Below, piece after piece: positions 17,913-27,219 of a DNA stretch of 64,000 nucleotides (position 1 is its first letter; the number at the start of each line of letters is the position of its first letter). The DNA is from Candidatus Aminicenantes bacterium UBA6228 (GTDB lineage Bacteria > Acidobacteriota > Aminicenantia > Aminicenantales > Saccharicenantaceae). The notes under the pieces were generated by a model that searched no databases, had not been told where the DNA came from, and was given only the letters and a program-made list of their open reading frames with translations. Where the stretch lies: the NCBI GenBank assembly GCA_002441005.1, contig DJWO01000002.1, positions 76,326 through 140,325 on the forward strand, written 5' to 3'. The translations under genes and the position numbers were made by a program.

Positions 17913-20345
17913 ATGGCCTGTCCTCTGCTTTTTCCGGTTTGTAGCTTTGTCGCCGGCCTCATTCTGGCCGGACTTCTTAAGCTGGATTTCTCTGCCGGTC
18001 CGCTTCTGCTTCTTCTGGCCGGCTGGCTCGCTGCCTGGCTGGCCTATTTTCTAAAAAAGGACCGGCTGGCCTACTGGCTCCTGATCATAGCCTTTCTAAT
18101 TTCAGGCGTAAATCTCAGGGCTCTGGGCAGCAAATTTTACCTGGATAATCCGCTTAAGGACTTCCAGCCGGGAAGCTACCTTAACTTCAAAGGGCTGGTC
18201 TTGAAATCACCGGAAAGAGGTCTTGATCGCGACCGCCTGCTCATTGCTGCCAGGGAAATCGAGAGCGGCGGTCAAATAAGAAATATAAAGGTTAAATTAC
18301 AACTGACCGTCCCCCACTCCCCAACCAGTTCTGAGCCTCTGGAACTTCAAGCCGGCGACCAGCTTGAATTCTCAGCCAGCCTCAATGAGGATAGCTCTTT
18401 TAAAAACTTCTATCCCGATTTTATGCCCCGCTATCTTCGAAGCCAGAAGATTCAGACCAGAGCCTATACCAAAAGCCCGCTTCTTTTAAAAAAGCTTAAC
18501 CAGACAAACCATAGCTTTCGAGGATTCTTTTCCCGGTTGAGACGGAAACTCCAGAAGGAAATAGAAGCTGATTTTCCCGGCCAGACAAAATTTAATCTAA
18601 GCCGCGAAGGAGCTATTCTGGAAGCCCTCCTTCTGGGCGAAGATGGCCGGCTTGACCGCCAGACAGATAGCCAGTTTCAAAAGACCGGGCTTTACCATCT
18701 TTTAGCCATTTCCGGAGCTCACGTCGGGGTCGTCTCAGCCTTTCTTTTCTTACTCCTCAAATTTTTCTTGACTTCAAAAAAACTAACTTACCTGATTCTC
18801 CTGGTGGCCTTAGCCTTTTACGGCTGTTTGGTCGAAGGCCAGCCATCAGTTTTCCGGGCGGTTATCATGGCCTCACTGGTTATTGCCGGTAAACTAATTT
18901 TTGCTCAGGTCAATCTCTTAAACACCATCTCACTTTCCGCCCTGATTCTTCTTGGTCTCAACCCTTTTAGCCTTGATGAGGCTGGCTTTCAATTGACCTT
19001 TCTGGCCACTCTGGGTTTAATTCTCTTTTATCAGCCAGTTTATCGCTGCCTGCCCCGCCTGCCACTGAAACTGTCAGAACTGGCCGCCATGTCGGTGGCA
19101 GCGGTGGTAGCCACCCTGCCCGTCATTGTTTATGATTTTAACCGGGTAACTTTCGCCTCAGCTATCCTGACCATTCCAGCCTCACCTTTAGTTAGCTTAC
19201 TGATGGCAGCTGGCTATCTTTATTTATTTACCGGGCTGATTTCACCTTATATCAGTCACCTCCTGTCCGTCTTAATGAAGTTTCCAGTCAGGCTGTTTAT
19301 CTGGCTGACCGGCTGCCTCGAGCCCGTCTCTTCCCTTTCCTACCGCCTGCCCTCCCCGCCTTTAGCTGTCATCCTGGGTTTTTATCTTTTCCTCCTTCTT
19401 CTTTTGCTAAAGCCAAGGTTTAAAGGCCAAAGGCCAGTTACCTGGCTGGTCTTTCTGGCCTTTTTTCTGATTCTCGTGACCTATCCTTTTAAACCAGGGA
19501 CAGATGAGCTGACGGTAACTGTCATTGATACCGGACAGGGTGAATCACAGGTGGTGGAGTTTCCCGGCGGCCGGCTCATGGTCATAGATGCTGGTGGATT
19601 TTTACAGAGTAATTTCGACCCTGGAGAGAGCCTCGTTTCTCCTTTCCTCTGGTCAGGCGGTCATAAAAAGATTGATTATCTGGTCTCCAGCCACCTTCAT
19701 CCCGACCACGCCGGCGGACTGCCAGCCCTGGCCAGAAATTTCAAAATAGGAGAATACTTTTTTACCGAAAACTATGCAGGCAATGCCCTGAATCAAGAAA
19801 TCCAGTCCGCTCTGAATAAAAAAGTCAAAAGGACCAGAATAACTTCGGGCCTGAAACTCTGGCCAGCACCAGAAATTGAAGTGAGATTCTTTTATCCGGA
19901 CGAAACGGCCCTGGTTTCTTTTCAACCAGGTAACGACCGGTCAGCGGTAATCAGAATAAGGCAGGGCGATGTCTCCTTCCTTTTTCCAGCAGATATCACC
20001 GGTCAGGTCGAAAATTATTTAATCAGTCAAGAAGAAATTAAAGATGAATTAAAGGCAACAGTCTTGAAAATTCCTCACCATGGCAGCCGCTCCTCTTCAA
20101 CGGCCGCCTTTCTCCAGGCAGTTTCGCCTGTCATCGCTGTCGCCACCTGCGGCCGCCATAATGTTTATGGCTTCCCGGCGGAAGAAGTTGTCTTGAGACT
20201 AAAAGAACGCGGGGTTAAGTTCTACCGGACTGACCTGGATGGGGCCATAGAGTTTAAAACAGATGGCAGGCATCTGAGCTTGAGAACGGCCAGGTCGGAA
20301 GCAGCTCTTGTGTTTGAGGCCAACGGCCAGCCTTATCCTGATTGA
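17913..20345 (+). CDS. comEC: ComEC/Rec2-type DNA-uptake channel
   Basis: The product of about 810 residues has the full ComEC architecture: N-terminal membrane helices with a soluble OB-like DUF4131 region, a Competence-domain core starting near the LLAISGAHVGVVSAF segment, and a C-terminal metallo-beta-lactamase domain with SSHLHPDHAGG (about 590) and PHHGSRSSS. ComEC carries single-stranded DNA across the inner membrane during natural transformation and can work with type IV pili, which this window also encodes. I use the ATG at 17913; a TTG lies directly before it. Neither has a clear ribosome binding site. Confidence 0.93.
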   Translation: MACPLLFPVCSFVAGLILAGLLKLDFSAGPLLLLLAGWLAAWLAYFLKKDRLAYWLLIIAFLISGVNLRALGSKFYLDNPLKDFQPGSYLNFKGLVLKSPERGLDRDRLLIAAREIESGGQIRNIKVKLQLTVPHSPTSSEPLELQAGDQLEFSASLNEDSSFKNFYPDFMPRYLRSQKIQTRAYTKSPLLLKKLNQTNHSFRGFFSRLRRKLQKEIEADFPGQTKFNLSREGAILEALLLGEDGRLDRQTDSQFQKTGLYHLLAISGAHVGVVSAFLFLLLKFFLTSKKLTYLILLVALAFYGCLVEGQPSVFRAVIMASLVIAGKLIFAQVNLLNTISLSALILLGLNPFSLDEAGFQLTFLATLGLILFYQPVYRCLPRLPLKLSELAAMSVAAVVATLPVIVYDFNRVTFASAILTIPASPLVSLLMAAGYLYLFTGLISPYISHLLSVLMKFPVRLFIWLTGCLEPVSSLSYRLPSPPLAVILGFYLFLLLLLLKPRFKGQRPVTWLVFLAFFLILVTYPFKPGTDELTVTVIDTGQGESQVVEFPGGRLMVIDAGGFLQSNFDPGESLVSPFLWSGGHKKIDYLVSSHLHPDHAGGLPALARNFKIGEYFFTENYAGNALNQEIQSALNKKVKRTRITSGLKLWPAPEIEVRFFYPDETALVSFQPGNDRSAVIRIRQGDVSFLFPADITGQVENYLISQEEIKDELKATVLKIPHHGSRSSSTAAFLQAVSPVIAVATCGRHNVYGFPAEEVVLRLKERGVKFYRTDLDGAIEFKTDGRHLSLRTARSEAALVFEANGQPYPD

Positions 20346-20371
20346 CATAACGGGTAAATTAGGCTTATTCT
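20342..20371 (+). promoter_or_regulatory. Sigma-70 promoter for the gene at 20391
   Basis: TTGACA (20342-20347) overlaps the comEC stop codon; an 18-bp spacer leads to TATTCT (20366-20371). A GCGAGGGA ribosome binding site follows, then ATG at 20391. Confidence 0.5.
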
Positions 20372-20390
20372 TAAAATAGCGAGGGAAATC

Positions 20391-20996
20391 ATGGTCAAAA
20401 AAATAATGGCTGTTCTGGTTTTCTTAAGTTTTTGTACTCCTGTCTGGCTGCTGGCCCAGGATCAGGAGCTGGCAGAACTGGCCAAAAAGGAAAAAGCCCG
20501 GCGAGAAAGTCTTAAAGGGAAGGAAATAAAAGTTATTACCAACCAGGATCTGGAAAAACTGACTAAAACTCCGGCCATCATCATTGCTAATGAAACGGAG
20601 GGTATCGCTGTGAATCAGGAAAACCAGCAGCCTCCGTCTCGACCGGACAATTATGTCCCTCCGGTCGTCCACCGGGTAACGGTTGAGAATCCAGCCCCGT
20701 CGAAACCGGGCGAGGCTCAGTCCGCCGGAGTTGATGCTACCGGAGGCCCGGTTGAAGATGCCTGGAAAAAAGCTAAGGAATATGTTGAGCTTCTGACTCT
20801 AAAAATGAACGCTCTCTGGCAGCAATTTTACGGTCTAACTGATGCCCGGACTAAAGACAGCATTCAACTGGAAATTAGTGAAACGTATGAAAAGCTGCTT
20901 AAAGCCCAGGAAGAAGAAACCAGACTCAGGGAGGAATACGAAAGTCAGATAAACCAGAAAAAAAGCTCCGAAGCTCCCCAGATCTGGATAAAATAA
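20391..20996 (+). CDS. Hypothetical secreted protein with helical C-terminus
   Basis: No family recognised. The 201-residue protein has a signal peptide (about 1-22, MVKKIMAVLVFLSFCTPVWLLAQ), a charged segment ELAKKEKARRESLKGKEIKVITNQDLEKL, a proline-rich low-complexity middle (about 80-120) and a helical, Glu/Lys-rich C-terminal half that looks coiled-coil forming. The layout suggests a periplasmic structural or scaffolding protein. It is convergent with the lipoprotein gene at 21008, only 11 bp away. Confidence 0.6.
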   Translation: MVKKIMAVLVFLSFCTPVWLLAQDQELAELAKKEKARRESLKGKEIKVITNQDLEKLTKTPAIIIANETEGIAVNQENQQPPSRPDNYVPPVVHRVTVENPAPSKPGEAQSAGVDATGGPVEDAWKKAKEYVELLTLKMNALWQQFYGLTDARTKDSIQLEISETYEKLLKAQEEETRLREEYESQINQKKSSEAPQIWIK

Positions 20997-21007
20997 AAGA
21001 TAACTGG

Positions 21008-21907
21008 TCAGCGGAAATAAATAGTCTCAAGCCGGAAGCCAACCTGCTCCTGATCTTTAAGTTCAGGGTAGATCTCATTTATTTTTACAGTCTTATTAAC
21101 TTTTAAAATTAATTCTAACCCGTCTTTCTGACCAAGGCCGGAGGCGGTCAGTTGATATATTTTTTCGAAATTTCCAGGGGGCAGGGCAAATTCCTCCAGG
21201 ACCCTGTCAGCGAGGGTAATAACCATTGTTAGCCCGGGTGGAGCTTCAACCGGGAGGCTGCCTCTTAACATCAGAGTGGCTGCTCGCCCCGGGTTTTTTA
21301 GCCAGCAGAAAGCCTGCTGGCCTGCCCAGCGCTCGCTCTGCCAATCGCCTGCCTTTTTCCCCGGGCGCTTGATGACTACCCAGCCGTCGAGAAAAACAAT
21401 ATCGGGAGTATCAGCTGGGCTGGGAGAAAGCTTTAGTTGCCGCCGGTAGACGACCACGGTGTCCTTCGCTCCTGACGGCTCAAAATACAGGCTGAAATTT
21501 ACCGCCTTACCGGGCGCCGGCTGCGGGCTAAAGCGATCAATAAAAGGAGGGAAATATAACAATTTTTCAACTTCATAAACCCGGTTAGGCTGCCATTTAG
21601 AAAGCGGCAGGGGGAGAGAAAGCCTTTCCTCAAATAGGGCCCTGTTTCCAGCCGTAGCCCTGGCCACCAGCTGGTAATCTCCGGCCGGCGGCTCAAAACC
21701 GGAAGTGGTAATAAACTTAACTTTTAAATTGGTCAGCAGGTTATCGCTCAGATTTTTATCAGTAAAACTAACACTTATCTCCAGGCCTGGCACCGGCAGT
21801 TTTTTTTCACAGGAAACCGCCGGTATTAGCAGCAGGGCGGTCAGGGCCGCCAGCCAGACTGGCTTGAAATAAAAGGAGGATTTATTTCCTGTTTCTCTTT
21901 TTTTCAT
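21008..21907 (-). CDS. Hypothetical lipoprotein
   Basis: No family recognised. The 299-residue product has a lipoprotein signal peptide with a long basic N-terminus (MKKRETGNKSS), a hydrophobic stretch and a lipobox ending AVSC (about residue 33). The mature part is beta-rich with many short polar/hydrophobic alternations and few cysteines, consistent with an immunoglobulin-like or surface-exposed beta protein. Position between convergent and divergent unrelated genes gives no clue to its role. Confidence 0.6.
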   Translation of the reverse strand: MKKRETGNKSSFYFKPVWLAALTALLLIPAVSCEKKLPVPGLEISVSFTDKNLSDNLLTNLKVKFITTSGFEPPAGDYQLVARATAGNRALFEERLSLPLPLSKWQPNRVYEVEKLLYFPPFIDRFSPQPAPGKAVNFSLYFEPSGAKDTVVVYRRQLKLSPSPADTPDIVFLDGWVVIKRPGKKAGDWQSERWAGQQAFCWLKNPGRAATLMLRGSLPVEAPPGLTMVITLADRVLEEFALPPGNFEKIYQLTASGLGQKDGLELILKVNKTVKINEIYPELKDQEQVGFRLETIYFR

Positions 21908-22072
21908 TAAAAACTTAGCTTTGGAGACCGGACTGATTTAAATTTTATTATAGATGAAATGGCTTCTGTTAGCAAAACTCCTTCCTTGCTTACTGACAGA
22001 TTTTAAATGAGTTAATGTTAATTTTGCTGGATTTTTCAAAACCGGTCAAACCAGAAACCGGGCAGCTGCCTA

Positions 22073-22100
22073 TTGACAGGCGCCGAGTTTTTATTATCCT
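22073..22100 (+). promoter_or_regulatory. Sigma-70 promoter of the DUF481 gene
   Basis: TTGACA (22073-22078), 16-bp spacer, TATCCT (22095-22100). The 311-bp intergenic region 21908-22218 contains this promoter, the stem-loop at 22123-22145 and otherwise nothing I recognise. Confidence 0.6.
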
Positions 22101-22122
22101 GAAACCTTAGAGTTCTTTTTTT

Positions 22123-22145
22123 AGTTCCTTTATTTTTAAGGAACT
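22123..22145 (+). promoter_or_regulatory. Perfect stem-loop in the DUF481 leader
   Basis: AGTTCCTT and AAGGAACT form a perfect 8-bp inverted repeat around a 7-base loop, about 15 bases downstream of the expected transcription start. It could be an operator or an mRNA hairpin; there is no T-run, so it is not a terminator. Confidence 0.4.
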
Positions 22146-22218
22146 GACTGCTGGCCCGCCTTAAAAATGACAGGACTTTTTCCTGCCAAAAAATTTAACT
22201 GGAAAAGGAAGCTGTCCA

Positions 22219-23340
22219 ATGAAGAGACAAACTACCTGCCACCGGCCAGCCCGGACCGCAAGCCGGAAAGAATTATTGGCTATTGTTTTTGCTCCTGTTT
22301 TTTTTGTTCTCTTTCTTCGCCTCCCCGGCGTCAGCTGCCCGCGGGCTGCGGGGATAGGACAGGCTGATGAGCAGAGGCAGGCGGCCAGGGCCAGCCGGTC
22401 AGAGTTATCTTCGGAGATAAATGCCCCGACTCAGGAGAAAACAGGCGAACAGCAAAAAACCGAAGAAAAGGCCGCCGGGAGCCAGGCAGAAAATAAACCC
22501 AAATCAGAGCAAACTGACCAGACCCAGCAGGCCGGGCGTCCTGATAAAAATAAAACTCTTAAGGACTGGCTTGAACCCTGGAAAAAGACCCTGGAACTGA
22601 GCTATGTTGTCACTGGCGGGAATACGGTTTCCTCCTCCTTTAGCCTTGGTAGCGCTTTGCTCAAGACTCCCAATGACCGGGACTCCTACCTGCTGAAGGC
22701 TTTTTTCCTCAGGACTCACTCCACCACCATTAATCAGAAGGCAGTCGGCACTGAAGACAATTTCAGCCTGATAGAAGAAAAGACCAGAAAATTAACTGCT
22801 GAAAATTATTTAATTCAAGCTCAGTATGACCACCGGCCAACGGGAAAATTGTTGACCAATCTGGGCTTTACCTGGGACCGGAACAAATTGGCCGGGGTTG
22901 AGGGCCGGGCTCTGGGGACGGCCGGTGCCGGGGTGGTGCTGGCCGATTCTGACACCACCAAAGCCAAAACTTCAGCCGGCCTGAGTTTGACCATCAGAAA
23001 ATACAGCGGCCAGAAAATGTCCTCCTTTCTTGGTTTTCAATATGCCTTTTCCTGGAAGCAAAAGCTTTTTGATGGGGCCTCTTTTGAGACAGGCCTAGTC
23101 TTTGATGACAATCTCAAGCGGCTGAGTGACTGGCACTACGACTGGACAACCAGTTTGATGGCCCCGCTGACCAAATCATTAGCTCTTAAAGCCAGCCTCA
23201 GGCTGATGAGAAACAACCGGCCGCCGGAAATCGAGGTCCCGCTCTATAGCCCGGACGATCTCGACACCGGTCTGACTGTTCTTGTCCCGCGGCGCAAAGT
23301 TGATACATTTTTTACCACCACCATTGTCCTTAACTTTTGA
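22219..23340 (+). CDS. DUF481 (YdiY-like) outer-membrane protein
   Basis: The 373-residue protein has a signal peptide (about 1-43), a Gln/Glu/Lys-rich linker (about 45-110), and a C-terminal domain of about 240 residues resembling DUF481 beta-barrel proteins: it begins WKKTLELSYVVTGGNTVSSS and shows amphipathic beta strands up to the terminal TFFTTTIVLNF, which ends in an aromatic residue as outer-membrane barrels do. YdiY-type proteins are salt-induced porin-like proteins of unknown substrate. The low-complexity linker is not part of the family and may span the periplasm. Confidence 0.75.
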   Translation: MKRQTTCHRPARTASRKELLAIVFAPVFFVLFLRLPGVSCPRAAGIGQADEQRQAARASRSELSSEINAPTQEKTGEQQKTEEKAAGSQAENKPKSEQTDQTQQAGRPDKNKTLKDWLEPWKKTLELSYVVTGGNTVSSSFSLGSALLKTPNDRDSYLLKAFFLRTHSTTINQKAVGTEDNFSLIEEKTRKLTAENYLIQAQYDHRPTGKLLTNLGFTWDRNKLAGVEGRALGTAGAGVVLADSDTTKAKTSAGLSLTIRKYSGQKMSSFLGFQYAFSWKQKLFDGASFETGLVFDDNLKRLSDWHYDWTTSLMAPLTKSLALKASLRLMRNNRPPEIEVPLYSPDDLDTGLTVLVPRRKVDTFFTTTIVLNF

Positions 23341-23367
23341 GACCCGGGCTGATTTTCTGCCAGTCAG

Positions 23368-23396
23368 TTGAAAATTGCCGGCGCCTGGCTTATCAT
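23368..23396 (+). promoter_or_regulatory. Sigma-70 promoter of rph
   Basis: TTGAAA (23368-23373), 17-bp spacer, TATCAT (23391-23396), then a leader of about 40 bases with CGGAG before the TTG start at 23445. Confidence 0.55.
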
Positions 23397-23444
23397 AAGA
23401 TATAAATTCGTATCCTATTTTTTGTCATCGAACGGAGAAAACTG

Positions 23445-24233
23445 TTGAATCCTAAACAGCCCAAAAAAGAATCAGCCAGAAAAGATGTTTTCGAACGCCC
23501 TTCCGGCCGGGCTTTTAATGAACTCCGGCCGGTGGCCTTCAAACCTGACTATTTAGATTTTGCTGAAGGCTCAGCCTATATCGAAATGGGCAGAACCAGA
23601 GTGGTGGCCACCGCTTCGGTTGAAGATAAAGTCCCGCCTTTTCTCAAGGGCAGCGGCACCGGCTGGATCACTGCCGAATATTCCATGCTTCCCCGGTCAA
23701 CCGAGAAAAGAACGCCCAGGGAAAGAACTCAGGGAAAGATTTCGGGCCGGACTCAGGAAATCCAGCGCCTGATCGGGCGGGCTCTCCGGGCCGGAACAGA
23801 CCTGTCTGTTCTGGGCGAAATGACCATTATCATTGATTGCGATGTTCTGCAGGCCGATGGCGGAACCAGAACAGCCTCAGTCAATGCCGGCTGCTTAGCT
23901 CTGGCCATTTGTTTTAAACGGCTGCTGGAAGAAGGATTAATTCCGGCTTTTCCCTTGCGCAACCTGGTTGGAGCAGTCAGTGTCGGTCTGGTCGAGGGAG
24001 CTGAGCTTCTTGATCTCGATTATGCCGAAGACTCCCAGGCTGAGGTGGACATGAACGTCATAGAAACAGACAGCGGCCGGCTGGTTGAAGTTCAGGCCTC
24101 AGCGGAGAGAGTGCCCTTCAGTAAAAGCGACCTATCCTCCTTACTGAAGCTGGCTGATAAGGGGATTAAAGATATCCTTGAAATTGAGCGGTCGGTTCTA
24201 AAAAAAATCCATCCGGTTTTTATCGCTTATTAG
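23445..24233 (+). CDS. rph: Ribonuclease PH
   Basis: RNase PH is a phosphorolytic exoribonuclease that trims tRNA 3' ends. The 262-residue protein has the family core RPSGRAFNELRPVAF, the RTRVVATASVE segment, the basic loop STEKRTPRERTQGKISGR and the phosphate-binding GGTRTASVNAG region. It has about 15 extra residues at the N-terminus. The TTG start at 23445 has CGGAG 8 bases upstream. The common partner rdgB does not follow; the next gene is convergent. Confidence 0.95.
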   Translation: MNPKQPKKESARKDVFERPSGRAFNELRPVAFKPDYLDFAEGSAYIEMGRTRVVATASVEDKVPPFLKGSGTGWITAEYSMLPRSTEKRTPRERTQGKISGRTQEIQRLIGRALRAGTDLSVLGEMTIIIDCDVLQADGGTRTASVNAGCLALAICFKRLLEEGLIPAFPLRNLVGAVSVGLVEGAELLDLDYAEDSQAEVDMNVIETDSGRLVEVQASAERVPFSKSDLSSLLKLADKGIKDILEIERSVLKKIHPVFIAY

Positions 24234-24296
24234 GGACAGCCTGGCCAGCCGTTTTCTGATCTTCCCGTCTCAATGTTAAATCTTTTGGCCCGAATT

Positions 24297-25322
24297 TTAT
24301 TTATAATCTTCTTTTAATTCATAGCCTTTTTCACGGAAAAGCCGGAGGCAGGCCTCAACCACCGCCGGATCATATAAAATGCCTTTATTCTTCTCAATCT
24401 CTCCCAGAGCTGCCTCCAGGCCAACACTTTCACGATAAGGACGGAGAGAAGACATGGCTTCAACCACATCGGCTACGGCCAGAATTCTGGCTTCAATTCT
24501 TATTTCTCCTTCCTTTAAACCGCGGGGATAGCCAGAGCCATCGAGCCGCTCATGGTGCTGATAAATAATCTCGGCTACCGGCCAGGGAAACTCCACATCC
24601 TTTAAAAGGTCATAACCGATCCGGACATGATTTTTAATCAATCCCCATTCACAGTTAGTAAGTGACCCGGGCTTGTTAAGTATTTCAGAAGGAATGGCGA
24701 TTTTGCCGACATCATGAATCATGGCGGCCAGACTCAAGCCATCGGCTACTTTGAGGTCAAGCTCCATTTCTATGGCTATAGCCCGGACTAAATCAGCTAC
24801 TCGCCTCTGGTGACGGCCGGTATAAGGGTCCCTGGCTTCAACCAGTTTATTTAAAGCTTCAACTAAAGCTCCAAAGGTCTTCTTGAGTTTTTCAAGCCCG
24901 TCCTTCAATTCTTTATCGAGTTTTTTCTGTTCCGCCCCATCGTGGAGGATAATCAGAGTGGCTGGGTTGCCTTTATAGTTTATTTCCGCTACATCAGCTT
25001 CAACCGGAATTTCCCGGCCATTTTTGCTAAGAATCATCAGCTCATAAGAATCAGATTCACCGGGCTGACGGGAGCTGGCAAAATCCTGTCTCAGTATTTT
25101 CGCGGCTGCCTCCCGGCTCAAAAATTTTTCTAACGGACTGGCTACTACTTCGTCCAGGCTGTAACCAAAAATCCAGCAAGTAGCCCTGTTAGCAAATTCA
25201 ATCCGGCCGTCACGGGCAATAAAGATAGCAGCTCTGCCAGTGTCAAACGCGCTCCCCCGGATAGATTCTTCGGCTTCTAAGCTTTTTTGAGGCTTAATAT
25301 TTTCTTTTTTCCGCTCACCCAA
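24297..25322 (-). CDS. PAS-HD-GYP protein, putative cyclic-di-GMP phosphodiesterase
   Basis: The 341-residue cytoplasmic protein has a PAS sensor domain (about 25-130, DTGRAAIFIARDGRIEFANRA), a short coiled coil (135-160) and an HD-GYP domain. HD-GYP residues are H203 D204 (MIHDVGKIAIP), H232, H256 H257 and the GYP signature at 264-266. All expected metal ligands are present, so c-di-GMP hydrolysis is plausible, linking it to pilus or surface behaviour in the same genome. The start is a TTG at 25322 with GGAGG about 10 bases upstream. There is no receiver domain. Confidence 0.88.
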   Translation of the reverse strand: MGERKKENIKPQKSLEAEESIRGSAFDTGRAAIFIARDGRIEFANRATCWIFGYSLDEVVASPLEKFLSREAAAKILRQDFASSRQPGESDSYELMILSKNGREIPVEADVAEINYKGNPATLIILHDGAEQKKLDKELKDGLEKLKKTFGALVEALNKLVEARDPYTGRHQRRVADLVRAIAIEMELDLKVADGLSLAAMIHDVGKIAIPSEILNKPGSLTNCEWGLIKNHVRIGYDLLKDVEFPWPVAEIIYQHHERLDGSGYPRGLKEGEIRIEARILAVADVVEAMSSLRPYRESVGLEAALGEIEKNKGILYDPAVVEACLRLFREKGYELKEDYK

Positions 25323-25552
25323 CTCACACTTACCTCCTTAGCTTTTTAGCCTCTTCAATTCCCTGGCCGCTTCCTTTTCGCCGATTTTTGTAAATATTAG
25401 TATAATTTTTGTCAAAGTTCAATCTTTTTTTAAAATTTTTTACTTTCTTTTTCAATCCTCACCTTCTTTAGCCAGGATCTGGTTACTGTTACCCGAATTT
25501 TGCTGACCGCACTTCTGGCAGACGAACCGGTTTCGCCAGGCGAGTTTTTCCC

Positions 25553-25581
25553 TTGACTTTAAAAATGATAAGAATTAATAT
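25553..25581 (+). promoter_or_regulatory. Sigma-70 promoter of the flotillin gene
   Basis: TTGACT (25553-25558), 17-bp spacer, TAATAT (25576-25581). The 407-bp gap 25323-25729 contains this promoter, the hairpin at 25596-25615, and an AT-rich remainder with no recognisable gene. Confidence 0.55.
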
Positions 25582-25595
25582 TTTTCTTTAGTTAG

Positions 25596-25615
25596 CAGAC
25601 CATGTTGATGGTCTG
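25596..25615 (+). promoter_or_regulatory. Perfect inverted repeat at the flotillin leader start
   Basis: CAGACCAT and ATGGTCTG form a perfect 8-bp stem around GTTG, starting about 15 bases after the -10 box. Position fits either an operator or a 5' mRNA hairpin; no regulator can be assigned. Confidence 0.4.
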
Positions 25616-25729
25616 ACAAGGGAAGGTTTAAGTTAAAAAAGAATGAAACTTACGGGATGGCTTTTTTCCTTTTTCCCTTTATCTTTTAATTATGCTCGGT
25701 CATGTGATTTGAATTGAGGGAGGTTTATC

Positions 25730-27187
25730 ATGCCGCTTACTACCTGGCTTATCATCATCGGGGCTATTATAGTTTTTTTAGTTCTGGTCGGGCTGCTGCT
25801 GGGCACCCAGTACCGGAAAGTCGGTCCAAATGAAGCGTTAATCATTGCCGGCGGCCGCAAGAGGACGGTCACCCTGCCAGACGGAAGCAGGATGAAAGTC
25901 GGCTACAGGTACAAACTCGGCGGTGGAACTTTTGTCTGGCCATTTATCGAAAGAGTCTATACCCTGCCTCTCGAAACAATTAGCCTGCTGATTAAAACGC
26001 CGGAAGTTTTAACTCATGAGGGAATTCCCATCATGGCTGAGGCCACGGCTCAGGTCAAGGTTGACTCGACAGATCTGGCTATCAGACTGGCTGCCGAACA
26101 GTTCCTGGGAACCGGCAAGGAAGGCATCCGCGATGTGGCTATGAATGTTCTCGAAGGAAAAATGCGGGAAGTCATGGGAACCATGACCGTTGAAGAAATT
26201 TACCGGGGGCGGCAGGAATTCTCGCGCCGGGTTGTTGAGATCACCAAAGAAGATTTCGGCAAGATGGGGCTGGTTCTGCTGTCTTTCTCACTCAAGGACA
26301 TCAGCGATGCCCAGGGTTACATAGATGCCCTGAGCCGGCCGGTCATTGCCGCGGCTAAAAGAGATGCAGCTATCGCTCAAGCCGAAACCGAAAAAGAAGC
26401 GATCATCAAATCATCTCAGGCCAGAAAAGAAGCGGAAGTCGCCCGCCTGCAGTCTGAAGCTCAAATCGCCAAGGCTCAGTGGGAAAATGAAGCCAAGAAA
26501 GCTGAATCTCAGGTTCTGGTCAATCAGAAAAAAGCTCAAGCCGATTTCTCCTATGAACTTGAGCGGCACAAAGTTTCTCAGGAAATAAAAAGAGAAGAAG
26601 CTAAGGCTCAGGAAATAGAAAAAGAAGAATCAATTAAGATTGAAGACCTGGAAATAAAACGCAAAGAAAAGGAACTCGAGGCCAATGTTCTCAAACCGGC
26701 CGATGCCCGTAAGTACCAGATTCAGGCTGAGGCGGAAGCCGAAGAAGCCAGGCTGGTGGCAGAAGGCCGGGGAAAAGCTGAAGCCCTGAGACTGGAAGGC
26801 CAGGTAAAGGCTGAGGAAATAAAACTCCGCGGGCTGTCTGAAGCTGAAGCCATGCTCAAAAAAGCCCAGGCCTGGGAAAAATACAATGAGGCCGCTCTGC
26901 TCGAAAGCTACATCGGGGTGCTACCGGAACTGGCTAAGGCGGTGGCTGAGCCTCTGTCCAAAGTGGATAAGATTGTGATGATCGGCGGGGATAAGGGAAC
27001 GGGAGCTAATCAGATAACCGGCCAGGTGACCCAGATTCTGGCTCAGATGCCAGAGGTCCTGAAGGCTTTGACCGGCGCTGATATCAGTGAGTATTTAAAA
27101 AATAAATTCAGCTCAAAAACTGAAGCTAAGGCTCAGGCCAAAGCTGAGACAGGTAAAACTCAAGGCCAAACGCCTGAGAAAAAATAA
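25730..27187 (+). CDS. Flotillin-like SPFH-domain protein
   Basis: The 485-residue protein has an N-terminal hydrophobic hairpin or anchor (about 5-27), an SPFH/band-7 domain (about 35-210) and a long Ala/Glu/Lys-rich coiled coil (about 220-400) typical of flotillins (FloT/FloA-like), ending in a low-complexity Lys/Ala tail. Flotillins scaffold membrane microdomains. No NfeD partner gene is adjacent. An upstream promoter and a 148-bp leader with a hairpin suggest independent expression. The gap to the next gene is 32 bp, so the aminotransferase fusion may be co-transcribed. Confidence 0.9.
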   Translation: MPLTTWLIIIGAIIVFLVLVGLLLGTQYRKVGPNEALIIAGGRKRTVTLPDGSRMKVGYRYKLGGGTFVWPFIERVYTLPLETISLLIKTPEVLTHEGIPIMAEATAQVKVDSTDLAIRLAAEQFLGTGKEGIRDVAMNVLEGKMREVMGTMTVEEIYRGRQEFSRRVVEITKEDFGKMGLVLLSFSLKDISDAQGYIDALSRPVIAAAKRDAAIAQAETEKEAIIKSSQARKEAEVARLQSEAQIAKAQWENEAKKAESQVLVNQKKAQADFSYELERHKVSQEIKREEAKAQEIEKEESIKIEDLEIKRKEKELEANVLKPADARKYQIQAEAEAEEARLVAEGRGKAEALRLEGQVKAEEIKLRGLSEAEAMLKKAQAWEKYNEAALLESYIGVLPELAKAVAEPLSKVDKIVMIGGDKGTGANQITGQVTQILAQMPEVLKALTGADISEYLKNKFSSKTEAKAQAKAETGKTQGQTPEKK

Positions 27188-27219
27188 TTGACGTCAGAAG
27201 CGTCAGAAGCAGGATTGCC

